Numbered from the stretch's first letter, positions 1 through 12,088 are shown. The stretch: 64,000 nt of DNA from Sphaerosporella brunnea (GCA_008704415.1 VXIS01000020.1:124001-188000); one strand, 5' to 3'. Notes: generated by a model from the sequence alone, not told the origin. A program made the numbers and translations.

Positions 1-457
1 GTTTAAATTTCTTCCTCTCCACCATCTTCTGTTACAAAGAGATCTCACACCGTGAACGGGAACGGTAAGTAAGACGAGAAAGTAAGTAAAATGGATGGAT
101 GATCTAGAACAAGAGCGCTTGCTCGTTATCTATCATTGGCTCGACGCTTAGTCATAGCCACGTGCCTCCACCACGCGGCGTCCAGCGGTGATCTCGGCAC
201 GCATGCTTGGAGTGCATGGGCCCGGAACGCTTTCGTTTCGGCTGGCGCGGTCGTGGCTGGTTTGTTTCGAGAGAGGGGTCGTGTAGTGAAGCTTGCTCGA
301 TGGGTCCATATCATGTCGATATCCGAAAGGCGTGGCCGATCATGAAATCTCACACCCTCCCCCTCCCATACACAGCCAACAACCTCGTCAGAGGAAGAAG
401 GTAGAGTCACTAGGAAAACAAGTTAATGTACAGATGGCCGGTCCTCTAAGAGAGAAG

Positions 458-489
<32 letters not shown>

Positions 490-592
490 AAAAAGAAAAA
501 AAGCATGCACATCATCATAAGTGCTTCGGTCGTAAGAAGCGAACATCTATCTGAGCTCGAGTCACGCAGCCCTCCTCTTCTTCCACCAGCTG
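1..592. other. intergenic, no gene seen
   Basis: I see no convincing coding exon here. The main feature is an almost pure A tract at about 457-501. The stretch probably includes the 3' flank of the RING-finger gene that ends at 593 on the minus strand. Confidence 0.6.
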
Positions 593-1738
593 CTAAGCAC
601 GCCGCATCACATCGTCGCCAGGCCGCTGCTGTGCAGGATGACGGCGACGCAGTTCGCCCGGGGGCTCCCGCTCTGAGCACGTATCCATATCTTCCGCTCC
701 CTCCGCCGCTATCTGCCGCAACCTTTCTCTCGCTCTCTCCCGTAACCTCTCCAGTTCTTGTACCCGTCCCTGCAATTCACTCTGTCCCCGCTCTCTCCAA
801 GACGGGTGCCACTCAGCGCGCTCCCTTGCCAGCTGCTCCCTCCCAGCGCGCTCCCTTGCCAGCTGCTCCCTCCCAGCGCGCTCCCTCGCCAACTGTTGCA
901 TCACCTCAATGCGCCGTTGCTCCCTCTCAGCGCGTTCACTTGCCAGCCGTTGCTCCCTTGCAATGCGATCCCTCGCCAGCTGCTCCCTCGTCAGCTGCTC
1001 CCTCGCCAGCTGCTCCCTCTCAGCGCGCTGCCTTGCTAGCCGTTGTTCCCTTGCAGCGCGCTCCCTCGCCAGGTGCTCCATCTCAGCGCGCTCCCTTGCC
1101 AGCTGCCTGTCTAGATTTCTGTAGAACCGACGATCCTCGAAACGCTGTATCGCTTCTCCTCGATCCCGTTGAAGCCGCTCTGCATCCCTTTCTATCCGCG
1201 ACAACTCGTTGCAGAGATCATCATCCCAGTGGTCCAAATTCGGTAGCGAGCTAAGTGTGGCACCGGTCGCCGCAAGGGTTTCCAGGATACGGGCGTGGAT
1301 CGCCGCGCTCCTGGCCACCACGAGTGGCGCAGCTTCGCTTGCTTCGGAGTCGGAATCTTCGGATTCCTCGGACCCCTCTGAGGCCTCAGAGTCCTCGGAA
1401 TCCGAGCTGTCACTCTCGGAACTGGAATCGGAATCGGAATCGGAATCTTCGGAATCGTCTTCCGAATCTAAGTGAAGATCGATGCTGGGGTCGTCGTCGT
1501 CTTCGGAATCGTCGTCTTCGGAGTCACTGTCGGCGACGGCGGGTGTGAGTTCCAATCCAGCGATGGCGGTAACAGTGCCCACGATCACGGTGCGGCAGAG
1601 CGGACAGGTAGGACTGCGCCGCCGTCTAAGTCGCCAGGCAGCGATGCAGGTAATGCAGAAGGTACTGTGATTGCATGGAAGCAGCAGAATGGCGGTCGAT
1701 TCTTGCAAGGGGTCGGTGCAGACGCTGCAATCGGGCAT
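593..1738 (-). CDS. RING-finger protein with acidic middle and Arg/Glu-rich coiled coil
   Basis: The protein begins MPDCSVCTDPLQ and carries a RING-type zinc-binding motif in residues 4-48 (CSVC, then CNHSTFCITC, then CPLC), which suggests E3 ubiquitin ligase activity. The spacing after the motif's His is one residue longer than in most RINGs. Residues of about 60-145 are almost all Asp, Glu and Ser. The C-terminal half is a predicted coiled coil of RERAEREQLARE-type units encoded by imperfect DNA repeats. An in-frame Met at 2101 would give 502 residues, but the added part is low-complexity and lies before the conserved start, so I chose the Met at 1738 (381 residues). No introns are needed. 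The specific partner or substrate is unknown; the RING assignment is firm, the orthology is not. Confidence 0.75.
   Translation of the reverse strand: MPDCSVCTDPLQESTAILLLPCNHSTFCITCIAAWRLRRRRSPTCPLCRTVIVGTVTAIAGLELTPAVADSDSEDDDSEDDDDPSIDLHLDSEDDSEDSDSDSDSSSESDSSDSEDSEASEGSEESEDSDSEASEAAPLVVARSAAIHARILETLAATGATLSSLPNLDHWDDDLCNELSRIERDAERLQRDRGEAIQRFEDRRFYRNLDRQLARERAEMEHLARERAAREQRLARQRAEREQLAREQLTREQLARDRIAREQRLASERAEREQRRIEVMQQLARERAGREQLARERAGREQLARERAEWHPSWRERGQSELQGRVQELERLRERARERLRQIAAEGAEDMDTCSEREPPGELRRRHPAQQRPGDDVMRRA
812..1110. repeat. imperfect tandem repeats inside the RING gene
   Basis: About ten imperfect units of roughly 27-30 bases, built around cagcgcgctcccttgcca and related words, encode the Arg/Glu-rich coiled coil of the RING protein. 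They look like an expanding coding minisatellite. Confidence 0.75.
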
Positions 1739-4396
1739 TGCGGCGGTGGTGGTGGTAGTTGTGAAGCGTAGAGAGGGGGAGGTTTGCGGCTGCGGCGGGT
1801 TTGACGTGGTGGGGTGTGGTGCCTGGCGCAGTGCAGGCGCGTACGATAGTTGCGATAAAGTGGTGAGGGCGGCTGAGGGTCCATGCTGGCAGTCACGTGG
1901 GAGCGCGTCGAGAGCGAGTCCTCTCTCGTGAACCAATGAAGGTTTGAGTGATGATGGGTATGTAGGAATTAAGTTTCTGGAATGTTGATGGGGGGGCTCA
2001 TATTCCAAGTCAAACAGCGGCCCGGATCCGGCCCCACCCAGCATTCCAGAAACAGAAACAGCACATAGAATTCTAGTAGCTTGCGACAAGAACTTCCCCA
2101 CTCAACAAACAACGGCCCATTTTGAATTCAAAAATCCCCTCGCCACGCGATATCGATTGTCTGGTACGCTTCAATTCTTCTTCTTCGCCATGAACGGTAT
2201 TTCATAGCACTCACTCGCTGGCTTTATTGCTTTCCCGCCTACAACAAGGAATCCAGATGCATGCCCGCTTCACTCGGTTCCTAATCCCTCGTGACCACCT
2301 GATTATAATATTAGCCGTCTCCAAGCCCCTCGCCCAGCACGGCTACCAGCACTGATCATCGCTTTCCAGGGAGGGACGCCGGCCGGGTGGAAGGTGTTTG
2401 CTGAGCACGAAGGCAACCATCAACCGAGTAAGGTCAGAAAGTGAGAATGCCGCATGGAAGTACATAAGTATTGCTCTCTTCAGAGCAATATCGATATTGC
2501 GTGGATGGCTTTTTTCATGCTGTGTGGGGGGGGGGGGGGGTGAATCAGATGCGAAGCTCGTGTTGGATCAAGCATGAGAAGCGACCAGGCATTGATATCA
2601 TATTGTGGTGTGACTCGAGAGGCCGTGCAATTTAAAGAGCAGGCCCATCGCTATCATATCATCATAAATTCAAGACCTGGCTGTGTGGAAGCATATCGAT
2701 CTGCGAACCACCACCACCACCACGCCGCCACACGGCTGCATGGGAGGAAGAGGAGGGGGGTGCGGAACGGGGCGATCAGGGTGGGTTGGATTTTGGGGGA
2801 AGGAGGGGAGGGTGGTGAGCGTGACTTTTTGTCCAGGGTTTTCTTCCGCGAGGCAGGTTTTTGTGGGGCGGTTGCCGTTCTTTCTTGCTGTTTGTACCCG
2901 CGGCTGGTGTAACATCCGTTCCCTCGAGCACTCGAGAATGCTGGTCGTTTGGGTCGTTGCTTGGCTTAAGTACGTATACCTACGTGTCACCGCTTGCTCG
3001 ACTTCTCTGGCCAGCCGATTGCCACCGGCTCCGTGGCAGTAGCCCTGGCACGAGCAGGTATTTACAAGTAGGTGGGTACAATAAGTACATACTTAAGTAG
3101 GTGCAACTTCTTGTTCTTGCTGTTCACAGCCATCAGTGTAGATGCCGTGCACGGGCGGTGCAGATAACCTCCCCCCCTCCGGGTCTGGCCACAACTCGAG
3201 CGGCGCTTCCAGCCGTAGATGTGCAAGTTTCGCCGGTTGGAGGGCGAGATCACGCTCAGCTCAGCCCCCCTCTCACTCATAACATCATCATCATCATCAG
3301 CATCACCATCATCATGCTCACAGCCGTGCAGACAGGTGTAACTCCAATCCAAGTTGCGATTGCATGCGTGGTGCGGAGAGAGAGGGGAACTATTGCTGTC
3401 CATGTTCGAATGCCCAGTCGAAGACGACGACGACCACTACCACCGCGCGATTTCACGGGTGGTCGAGGCCAATTTCCTGTCAGAGCGCTCGCTCTCTCTG
3501 CTGCTGCCATAGAGCATGCATGTGTAGACAGACGGCCGTACCTTCTCGATCGGGCTGGCCTGGGGTGGTGGGGATGGTGGAGGCTGAATTCGCATTGGCT
3601 GCTTGCCGTCCCTCCTCCTCCTCCTCCTCTCCTCTTCCTCCTGCGTGTCTTGCCTGCCCCTTCCACCAGCATCATATCCATACCACACTACCCCCACCCC
3701 CCCCCCCCCATCACCAACCCAGCCAGCATCCATACAACCAACCAACCACACCCGAGCCCAGTGCTAGATCTGTTCTGTTCTGTCTCTCCGTCTGTCTTCT
3801 CTCTGCCTGTCTTTGTCTTGTCGTGTGTGGTCGTGTTCCCGCCCTTCGAATTCGTTCCCTGGCCCACACCCACCCAACCATCCCGTGCTAGGTATTACTA
3901 GAGCAGAATACTCACTCTACACTGCACTCTTACCGACTCCGACACGCAACCCAACACTCTTCTCTCCCTCCCTCTCGCTCACTACCCACTCACTTCTCGT
4001 TCACTCACTTCTCGCTCCGTTTCGAGTCGACATATCACTCCGTTTTTTTGACTTCCCGCTTCCCCCCCAACCCCGACTCACTCACTCAACACCACCACAC
4101 CTCATTCCACACGAAGTCTGTTCCGCACCAGCCAGCACTCAAACGTTACCCACCCAAACCAAAAAAAAAAACCAAAAACCAACACACCTCCCGCCCCCAA
4201 GCCAGAAGAGCCGCTCTCAAATCTTAATTCCCGCGTCCCCACCCCCCCTTATCATCAACACAGTAAACACACAGAGAGAAGAGAGACAACAAAGGCAGAG
4301 GGAGAACAAGTTCGTGATCATCTGCTGCTGCCGCCCTTCTAGCCGAAGCCGAAAAAGCCGAAACAACAAAAAAAAAAAGTCCCCAGGCCTTCAGCA
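1739..4396. other. long divergent intergenic region between RING and Hos4 genes
   Basis: No supported gene. It contains a 15-G run at 2526-2540, CA/AC-rich pyrimidine stretches, a 13-C run at 3697-3709 and a long C/T/A-rich leader (about 3650-4396) typical of fungal 5' UTRs in front of the Hos4-like gene. Open frames in this region are low-complexity on both strands. Confidence 0.6.
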
Positions 4397-4429
4397 ATGA
4401 AGCTCTCCCATCACCGTGGTCCATCATAG
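4397..4429 (+). promoter_or_regulatory. upstream ORF of ten codons before the Hos4-like start
   Basis: An ATG at 4397 opens a ten-residue frame (MKLSHHRGPS) that ends with TAG at 4427-4429, six bases before the main ATG at 4436. If the transcript covers it, ribosomes would have to leak past or reinitiate. Its presence in the mRNA is inferred. Confidence 0.45.
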
Positions 4430-4435
4430 CATAAC

Positions 4436-7400
4436 ATGTCGTCTTTCCAAGGTCTTCGATCCGAACCATCGACGACTTCCATCATCACCACCACCACCAC
4501 CACCACCACCACCACTGCCGCAATCGCAACCACCACGAGCACCATTAATAGCAATAGCCATAGCCATACAAACGTTCCTCTTTCGCACAAATGTTCCTCC
4601 CCAGAATCTTCAATCCCACACCAACATTTTGAACTGCTGCCCACGGCCGAGATCGTTATCACCTCCAGTAGCCCCTCTCCTCGTTACCGTCACCCTCCAT
4701 TGCCGATACAACCGCGCGTCGTAGACGACTCTGACTCCTCCGAGGTGGAAACCGTTGTCATCGAAGGCTCGGACGACGAAACGCGTGAGAAAAAAGAATT
4801 GCCCGAGGAGAATCGTGGTAAACGGGAGAATAAGTCGAGGGAAAGAGAGGTTAGGGGGAAAGAGAGGAGGGCAAGGGATAGAGGGGGGCAGAGGCAGGAT
4901 GAGGAGGAGGAGGAGGAGGATGAGGGGGAAGAGGAGGAGGAAGATAGGGGTCCCCGTAAGAGGAGGAGAAGGAGTTTGTCCAAGAGTGTGGTTAAGGGGT
5001 CAGTGAACAACGAAACTGGGGGGGGAATTGACGACGAAGATGCAGATTGCTCTTCGGACTTGAGTTCAGCCCGTTCATCCCGCCAGGTGTCTCCCACGCG
5101 CAGGAAACAGCCAGTTCGTGCTTTGCTCAAAATCGAGCAACCGGACGAATCGTCCGAACTGCGGCCCCAGCGGGCTCATTCGTATCCGCACGCTTCCACA
5201 ACGGCTCCAAATAACGCTAAAAAACGGAAAGCACCAACCAATAACGATCACTCGACAGACGACGACTACTATGACGAGGCTGGAGAGGACGAAGAACGAT
5301 ACGAACAACCTGAACCCCGGCTGCGTAGACGTAGGAACTCTGCTTTCGACTCTTCATCCTCTTATTCCCCCCACCACACCCGAAAACAGTCGTCTATTCG
5401 CTCCTCCCCCCCTCCCCTCCCCGCCGACTCGAGACTCAGCCCAACAAGACTTTCAAAAACCAAAGCACCGTCAACGACTTCTAAAAAAACCCGAAAGTTG
5501 CCCCCGGCTCCCCTCACAACGGCACGGCATCCCCATTCTGACGACGACTCTTCATCATCCGCATCACGTCGAGACTCCCCCCCGCCCAGAGGTCACCGCC
5601 GACTGCATTCCGCTGCTTCTAGGACCCCAGGGTCCCCAATCAGCATGTCGCACAAGCCGAGGCGCGATACGGCTGGACGAACCCATCTGCACCGCGCATG
5701 CGGGCGAGGTGCAGTTGCTGACGTCGAAGCGATACTAGAACAGAGCACCGACTTGATCAATTCCGAGGATAACGCTGGTTACATGCCCATTCATGAGGCA
5801 TCGCTAAACGGCCATCTGGATGTTGTCAAGTTGCTAATCAAGTATGGTGCGCTGTACGACGTTCAGTCAAAGATTGACTTCGAATCCCCGCTGTTAGATG
5901 CAGTCGAAAACGGACACGTCCCAGTCGTCAAGTTCCTGCTGGAATTGGGCGCAGATCCGCGAAAACGCGACAGGCAGGGTCGAAGCTGTCTGGACGCCGC
6001 GAGGGAAAACGACGAGATACCTGAAGTTCGAGACGAGATCGAGGGGCTACTCAAAGCTGCCATTAAGCAGCGACCGGCACACCGCACCTCTGACGACGAG
6101 AACAGGGCGAGTGTTCCCGCTGACCGAGATAGTCCCTCGTCACGCGACCACTCCGTTGCCAGTCCAGCTCAACATTCCCCACCCGCTCCTGCCCAGAGCA
6201 CTCGTCGAAGGAATGCTAGAGCCGAGCAGAGCCGAAAGGATCTGCTGTGGCTGGATTCTGGAAAAGGCTCAGTCATCAAACTGAGGGAAAAAGCAAGGGA
6301 GGGAGATTCTCAGATGGTGCACGCTCTTCTAGAGACTGGCCTGAAACCAGATACGGAGGCTCTCGTCGGTGCCATAAAGGGCGGACACGCCGAACTGGTG
6401 AGTTTACTGTTGGCATACCAGGCCGAAGTGGATCCTGTTCCGGGCCAGACGGAGCGAGAAGGGGGCCGCAAGAAACGGGAGGTATCGATGCCGGTGGGGC
6501 AGGAAACACCAATGCTCGCAGCGATCGGTCGAGGAAATATCACAATTCTCCGCTATTTGCTCGAAAATGGGGCTGATCCCCTCCGCAAAGACAGCAAAGG
6601 AAGGCTGTACCATGAGATCGCGCGCGATCGTGAAGGTGAGTATTGGCAGGAGGAGGTTGCGTTGTTGAAAGAGGCTTGGCAGAAGGCCGGAGGCCACTAT
6701 GCAACCGAGACGCGGTCGCCTCGCCGGAAGTCATCTCCCAAGATAAAGCCCACCCCCACGAAACACCTCAGACGCAACTCCACCTCATCCTCGACCAGGA
6801 GCCAGAGCCGCCCCCCTCGTTCGACTGACGAAACACGATCCACTTCGGCGAATCCATCTCATCACGTGAACGACCTTCCGGCCATTTCAGATCGTGAATC
6901 CGCGGAGCCACCTGGACCCCCGAAGACACGCGTTAGACCGAAGCGTAGTGAATCAGAATCTCTGACCCCTGCCGCGGCCAAGAAGAGAAGGAGACTAGTC
7001 TCTGGCAAAGTGCGTGACGAAGAAGCTGCGAGGGCTGCCGATCCAATGAAGCCTGAACGCGACTCAGACAGGGACAACACTAAAAAGGCTACCGACAAAG
7101 CAAAACCGGCCAAGAACGAAATGGAGGACACCATCAGAGTGGAGCAGCCTACTAAGAAGCCCAAGCTGGAGCCAAGTGAGGATGTCACCATGGCGGATGC
7201 CCCGCCATACAAGCCATCCAAATCTTCAAAGCCTGCACGTGAACGTCAACCATCTACTGCCCGATCAGAAGCTTCAGTCAAAGCTTCAAAGCGCCCGGCA
7301 TCAAGGACTCGTTCGCCCCCCAGAGCTCCTAAAGCGGACCTTGAGAAGCGACAGCAGGGGGAGAACTCTGGGAAACGTAGGCGGGACGATCACCAAGACG

Positions 7401-9223
7401 ATCGCGACCGGGAACGCCGACGGGATTCTATCGCTGAGGATCAGAGGCGAATCGTTCGTGAAGATCGGCCCAGGCCCCCTTCTGTGTCTTCAGAAACCTC
7501 ATCCAGGCGTCGAGACGATTCACGCAAGCCCAATCGAGACGGCGTCGATAAACGCTCGACCGAGGATGAGCGTCGTCAGCGTATTCGGGATCGGGAGCGC
7601 GAGAAGGAAAAAGAGAAGGGGGAGCAGGAGAGTAAGGACAAGAAGCCCAGGGAGGAGAGACTGGCAAAGGAGAAGAGGATGCGAGAGAAGGAACTGGATG
7701 TCACTGGCATCAGCCAGGAACAAATCAAGTCCGAAGCCATGGAGGTCATTAGGAAGAAACACCTTACCAAGGAGCTCGCTTCTATGCAGAGGAAGGGTCT
7801 GAAGGAGTCCGAGGAGCACCGGTTCAATGCAATTGTTATCCGGGGCCTGGAGGAACGCCGCCTGCGGGAGGAAGAGGAAAAGCGTCAGCGACTGGTCCGA
7901 GAACGGGAGGAAAAAGAGCAGGAAGAGAGGGAACTTCGGGAGAAGGAAGAGAGGGAATTACGTGAAAAGCAAGCCAAGGAGCAGGAAGAACGAGAACGTG
8001 AGGTTAAGGAAAAGCAAGAGCGCGAACGTGCTGAAAAGGAAGCCCTCGAACGAGAGCAAGAGAGAGAGCGGATCGCCAGGGAGAAGGACGAGCGAGAGAG
8101 GCGAGAGAAAGAGGAGCGAGAGAGGCGAGAGAAAGAGGAGCGAGAGAGGCGAGAGAAAGAGGAGCAAGAGCTTAGGGATCGTGATCTTCGACTTGAGGAG
8201 GAACGCAAACGGGTGGCCGAACGTCAATTGGAGGAGGAGCGTCGCCGCAAGGAGGAGGCCAAGCTTGAGCAGGAACGCCAATCAAAGCTCGCAGCGGAAG
8301 CCGAAGCACTTCGCAAGAAGGAAGAGGCTGAGAAGCAGCGTGCTCTGGAGGAATTTCTTCGGGAGGAGCAACGCCAAGCTGAAGAGGCTGATCGTAAACG
8401 CAAAGCGGAGGCGGAAGAGACTAAACGACGGGCCGAGGAGCTTCAGCACCAAATCGCTCAGGAACAGGAGGTTCGTCGTCGTATGGAAGAAGAGGCAAAG
8501 GAACGCACACGCATCGACTCGCTCCCGCATACTCTTCGACTCCTGGCCCTGGGCCAACTGTCTGGATGCCCTGATGAAATATTTTGCCGGTTTATCCCAT
8601 TCTTTGCCACCACGTTTCCCGCAGAACATCAAGCTTCTGGAAGTAAGACTCCGAATGGTGCCCCGCATCGGCAGGAAAAATGGGTGTACAATATCCAGGT
8701 GGCTCTGGCGCTTGGAATCAGCGATCTCACCCTCGCTGCCCTCCCTCTGACGGAGCGTCGGCCGGCTACCAAACATGAGCATTACCGCATGTGGAACATG
8801 CTCAATCCAATGTTGATGGAGTCCATTCGGCCGGGCGAGAAGACTTTGTTCGAGCAAGCGGCTTCGCGGTTCGACCAGAAGGAGAAGTACCTCCAGCTGC
8901 AGCCCGGATTCTGGATCAAGGTAAATAAGCCTCTTCTTCCATTTCGTGTAAACATTCCCCCTAACATCTCGTAGTTTGACGACATTCAGTCCATCGTTTC
9001 ATCCGATCCCCGGTATCGCCACCTCCGCGAATCTATCGACACCATCGCGGTGGGAATGAACTGTCCCTCTCCTGGCTGGGAGCCCCCCAACCCCGCTCAT
9101 ATCGCCAACCGTGAGGAAATGGTAGCACGCATCAAGAAGGATTTCTTTGAGCAGTCCCAAGCCTTCAAGACAGTCATGCCTCCACCCCCAACTTCAACTT
9201 CTGCCTCGGCCTCTTCGGGATAG
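4436..9223 (+). CDS. HOS4: Hos4-like ankyrin-repeat protein, probable Set3 deacetylase complex subunit
   Basis: Two exons (4436-8920 and 8975-9223, phase 0) give 1577 residues. The N-terminal 400 residues are low-complexity with Thr, acidic and Arg/Ser-rich tracts. Ankyrin repeats follow at about 410-540 (GRTHLHRACGRG, GYMPIHEASLNGHLDVVKLL, ESPLLDAVENGHVPVVKFLL) and again around 620-735. A long Glu/Arg coiled coil occupies about 1040-1365, and a conserved-looking C-terminal domain follows (HTLRLLALGQ to the end, spanning the intron). Yeast Hos4 is the ankyrin subunit of the Set3 histone deacetylase complex, and this architecture fits filamentous-fungal Hos4 homologs. The assignment to that complex is by family knowledge. 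A ten-codon uORF lies directly upstream. Confidence 0.75.
8090..8163 (+). repeat. three near-identical 24-base coding repeats
   Basis: A 24-base unit (gagcgagagaggcgagagaa plus four more bases) is repeated about three times inside the Hos4-like gene and encodes ERERREKE-type heptad sequence. This is coding repeat expansion in a coiled coil. Confidence 0.8.
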
Positions 9224-9930
9224 TTTGGCGTTTTCGGCGTGAATGATTTTTCCTGATCCGTGTTTGGTCTTTGACATTGTGTTTTGTGTTTTGTCTTGGA
9301 TCGTGGGTGTTTCAACTGTTCTCTTGTGCTCTGCTTGCTTCTCGTTTTTTTTTTTCCCCGTGAATTACGCATGGGCTTGGGGTTTAACTTTTTTTCCTCT
9401 CATTACGATACTCACTCTGCCGGAGCGGTTCTTCTCTTTTGGTTCGCGCGGCGTGATTTGATGTTGATGTATGTGATATCCTTTCCGCTGCCCCTTGATT
9501 ATATTTATACGTGCGAGCTTTTGGTCGTGTCTTTTTTTTTTATCATTTGCGAACATCATCATTACACGGTCGGTCTACCGGTGTCTTTGGCGCGCGCTTT
9601 ACTCTGATTTTGATCTTATAGGGAGGAGAGAGTGGGGGGAATGGGGCGGCTGTGGGTTTATGTATTGTTATGGGAACACGAGGATCACGTTTTGGACAAT
9701 ATTTGTGAAAGCTCATGATGAGCGCCATTGAAATCTCGTTTATCACAAGACACGGCAGAGCTTTTAAAATAGTTCAGCGATCAAGAGCAACAGTGGTACG
9801 CCGTAAAAGAACATCCATTTTCGCCAGCCCAATGTTAGGCTCTCCCTCTGAACGGGCATTTGATCCACGGCACGAAAAGAAATCGCCTCGGCGCCGAGAA
9901 AGCGGACAAGCTTTCGTACATCCATGCCAA
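9224..9930. other. 3' flank of the Hos4-like gene
   Basis: T-rich sequence consistent with a 3' UTR and terminator zone, with no supported coding exon. It leads into the repeat island starting near 9934. Confidence 0.55.
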
Positions 9931-9974
9931 AGAGGATATGGGGAGTCGCGCAACCTCCGGCGGATAGAGAACAT

Positions 9975-10720
9975 ATTTTTGTTTTTTTTTGTTTTAATCA
10001 TATTGCATTTGGCCGCTTGCGGCCATGGCATGTAAGGTCCTACTCTGGGGTTCGCTCCTCCGAAGGAAAAGAAAGCAAGGAAATCGTAACTGGAGAGAAT
10101 ATGTTAAGGAAAAACGTAACATAGAAAAGACACACAAGCGTAAACAGGTCTGACATCAGTTGGCCACCCTCGGCCACATTCCAACACTCGTGCTGTCCAA
10201 AAAGGCCATCACCGCCTCTGTGCAACGGCCATCCGCCAGCAGGTCTCTCACCGCGGTGTTCGTTTTCCGCCTCTTCTTGCCTTCCTCCCGAGTAGCCTCC
10301 GCCACTGCTTTCCACAACACCTGATGCTCGCCGCGCCACTTGCGGCACGTCTTGAAAAGGTGGTCTCTGGTCTGAGTCGGTCCTCGGGGGCAGAACCAGC
10401 ACTTGTCGTCCGGGCGGCGCCCTGTCCTGTGCAGGTACGGGGCAGTCGGGGGCTTTCTGCAGCCTTAGCTGGAAGAAGCGCGCCGCCAGCGACTTCTTGG
10501 TCTTAAAAAGCGGTTTTATTGGTTCCCTTTGGCTGCCTGTAGTAACCCTTTGGCGTGCAATGCTTGGTGAGCCAGGCTTCTCGGTCTTGACGTTTGGCTT
10601 GCGTGACAGCTCTGGCAGGATAGAGAACATAAAAGCGGTGTGATTTAGGGCCAGAGACAGGCTTTCCTGATCCGCTTTTTTTTTTTTTTTTTTTTTTAAT
10701 TTGCCGATAGAGCAGTACAA
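9975..10720 (-). mobile_element. decayed LINE (Tad1/I-like) 3' end
   Basis: Read on the minus strand, the segment carries the end of a non-LTR retrotransposon polyprotein: KKSLAARFFQLRLQKAP, then after a frameshift near 10430-10445 YLHRTGRRPDDKCWFC, then TQTRDHLFKTCRKWRGEHQ. This is the zinc-knuckle region that follows RNase H in fungal LINEs. That last frame stays open to a TGA at 10156-10158. An A-rich tail follows (minus-strand reading of 9976-9998). A further A tract sits at 10678-10697. Frameshifts and the absence of reverse transcriptase upstream show it is a truncated, dead copy. Confidence 0.8.
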
Positions 10721-10845
10721 AGTAGAACACTTTCCGATTGGCTGTAGAAGTTCTGTTCTTTAAGGGATTTGAATTTATTTTTTTCAAACCACTTGAGGTC
10801 GCTCTTTTTGGGGCAGCGGGTTGGAGGTCTGGGACCGAACCATCA

Positions 10846-11215
10846 TATTCACGCGGCCGAGTTGCCAAGTCCAAAAAATTCTGATTGGCTTGCAAAAAAG
10901 CAGCGAAGAGAAATAAATTCGGTATCAAGACATTAGAATTCTCCTTGACCTCGCTCGCATATAATTGCGTAACCGCGGGCTGACTTTTTTTTTTTTTTTT
11001 TTTGTCGAAGGGTGGTGGTTTTATCAGAGGGTGAATAAACCTCCCCGCCACGCTACATGGGCCCGCATGGCCGCACAATACCGCACTCACAGCAAGCTCT
11101 GTTCCGAGTTACAGACAGTGCAACGGAGCATTCCCATCACGGAATCATTTTATTTCACTTCATTGCTTGCGGCTAATCAGAATTTTTTTGGAATTGGCAC
11201 TCAGCCGCGTGAGTA
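10846..11215. repeat. divergent inverted repeat pair
   Basis: About 50 bases at 10846-10895 match the reverse complement of 11165-11215 at roughly 80% identity (both arms contain tcacgcggc and ttctgatt), with weaker similarity extending about 60 bases further towards the centre. They look like two oppositely oriented copies of one dispersed repeat around an 18-T run. No coding capacity is evident. Confidence 0.65.
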
Positions 11216-11506
11216 GTACTGCAAAGTCCCATTCAAAAACCAGGGATGTTAAACCACACCTCAAGTCGTCTGAGAAAGTCGTTCAGAGGGTATAATTAGG
11301 GGGATTGTGTGGGGTTGGTGGATGCCATGAGGTTCCCCAAACGCAAAAATAAGCCCATCCTCACTGGCTCTCACTCACTACCTCGGCTATTTTACTTGGA
11401 AGGGTTTAATTTTGCTCATAAATTTGTTTTATTTCGGAATGTACCAGTAGAAAACCGTATAAGCTCGGTATCTACATGTCTGCAAATATCAAAGCCCGGC
11501 CGCTAT

Positions 11507-12088
11507 TTACCGGGTCTCGAAGTATTGGAGGAGGACGTTGCGCTCCTGAGACTCCTCACCCCAATCCTTGACGACACAGCAGGAGCAGTTGACGACCTTG
11601 CGGGCGTTGCCCTCACGGTCGAGAACACCTGTTCACACACCATCAGCCACCAATTCAATACGTAGTTCAACGACTGAGGGAACATACAGAGACCAGCCCA
11701 CTCCCCGAGCTTCTTTCCGTCGGCGACCTTGATGAGGGGGATCTTGTGCTCGGCGCACAAAGCCTCAACAAGCTTCTTATAGGCGTCCTCATCGCAGTTC
11801 TCGTTCAGGACGCACATGTGGGCCTGACGACGGTCGAGGGCCTTGGAGGCCTCACGGAGACCACGGGCAAGACCATCGTGGACGAGGGCGTGGCGGAGAA
11901 CACCCTTGAGAGCGTCCTCAACAGACATCTGGCCCTTAGCGGCGGCATCGGCGGCGACCTCAATCTCCTCGGCGGCCTCGACCTGGGGGACCTGTAACCA
12001 GCAACAAAAAAAACTTCGGTTAGGATCGTGTGTTGGATATTGGGATTCGGCGGGCGGGCAAGCGTACTTCCTCTCCTACTTCAGACAT
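11507..12088 (-). CDS. RPS12: 40S ribosomal protein eS12
   Basis: Three exons on the minus strand, 12088-12068, 11991-11688 and 11628-11507, join in frame to 148 residues. The first exon encodes only MSEVGEE (21 bases). The body matches eS12 throughout: [59 protein letters not shown] and the ending [10 protein letters not shown]. eS12 is a structural protein of the small ribosomal subunit. The gene is divergent from eL36 with 340 bases between the start codons. The splice borders are GTACGC...ACAG and GTATGT...ACAG. Confidence 0.95.

Noticed and set aside
505..1254. Ala/Pro/Ser-rich plus-strand frame opposite the RING gene
   Set aside because: It is the antisense reading of the coiled-coil repeats (LPAAPSQRA units mirror the coding repeats) and has no domain.
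7827..8750. Long open frame (307 codons) on the plus strand inside the Hos4-like gene
   Set aside because: It is an out-of-frame shadow of the Arg/Glu-rich coiled-coil coding sequence, with no family resemblance.
10815..10840. B-box-like word ggttcggtccc (minus strand), suggesting a tRNA or tRNA-derived SINE
   Set aside because: No cloverleaf or paired acceptor stem could be drawn around it, so I do not call a tRNA.
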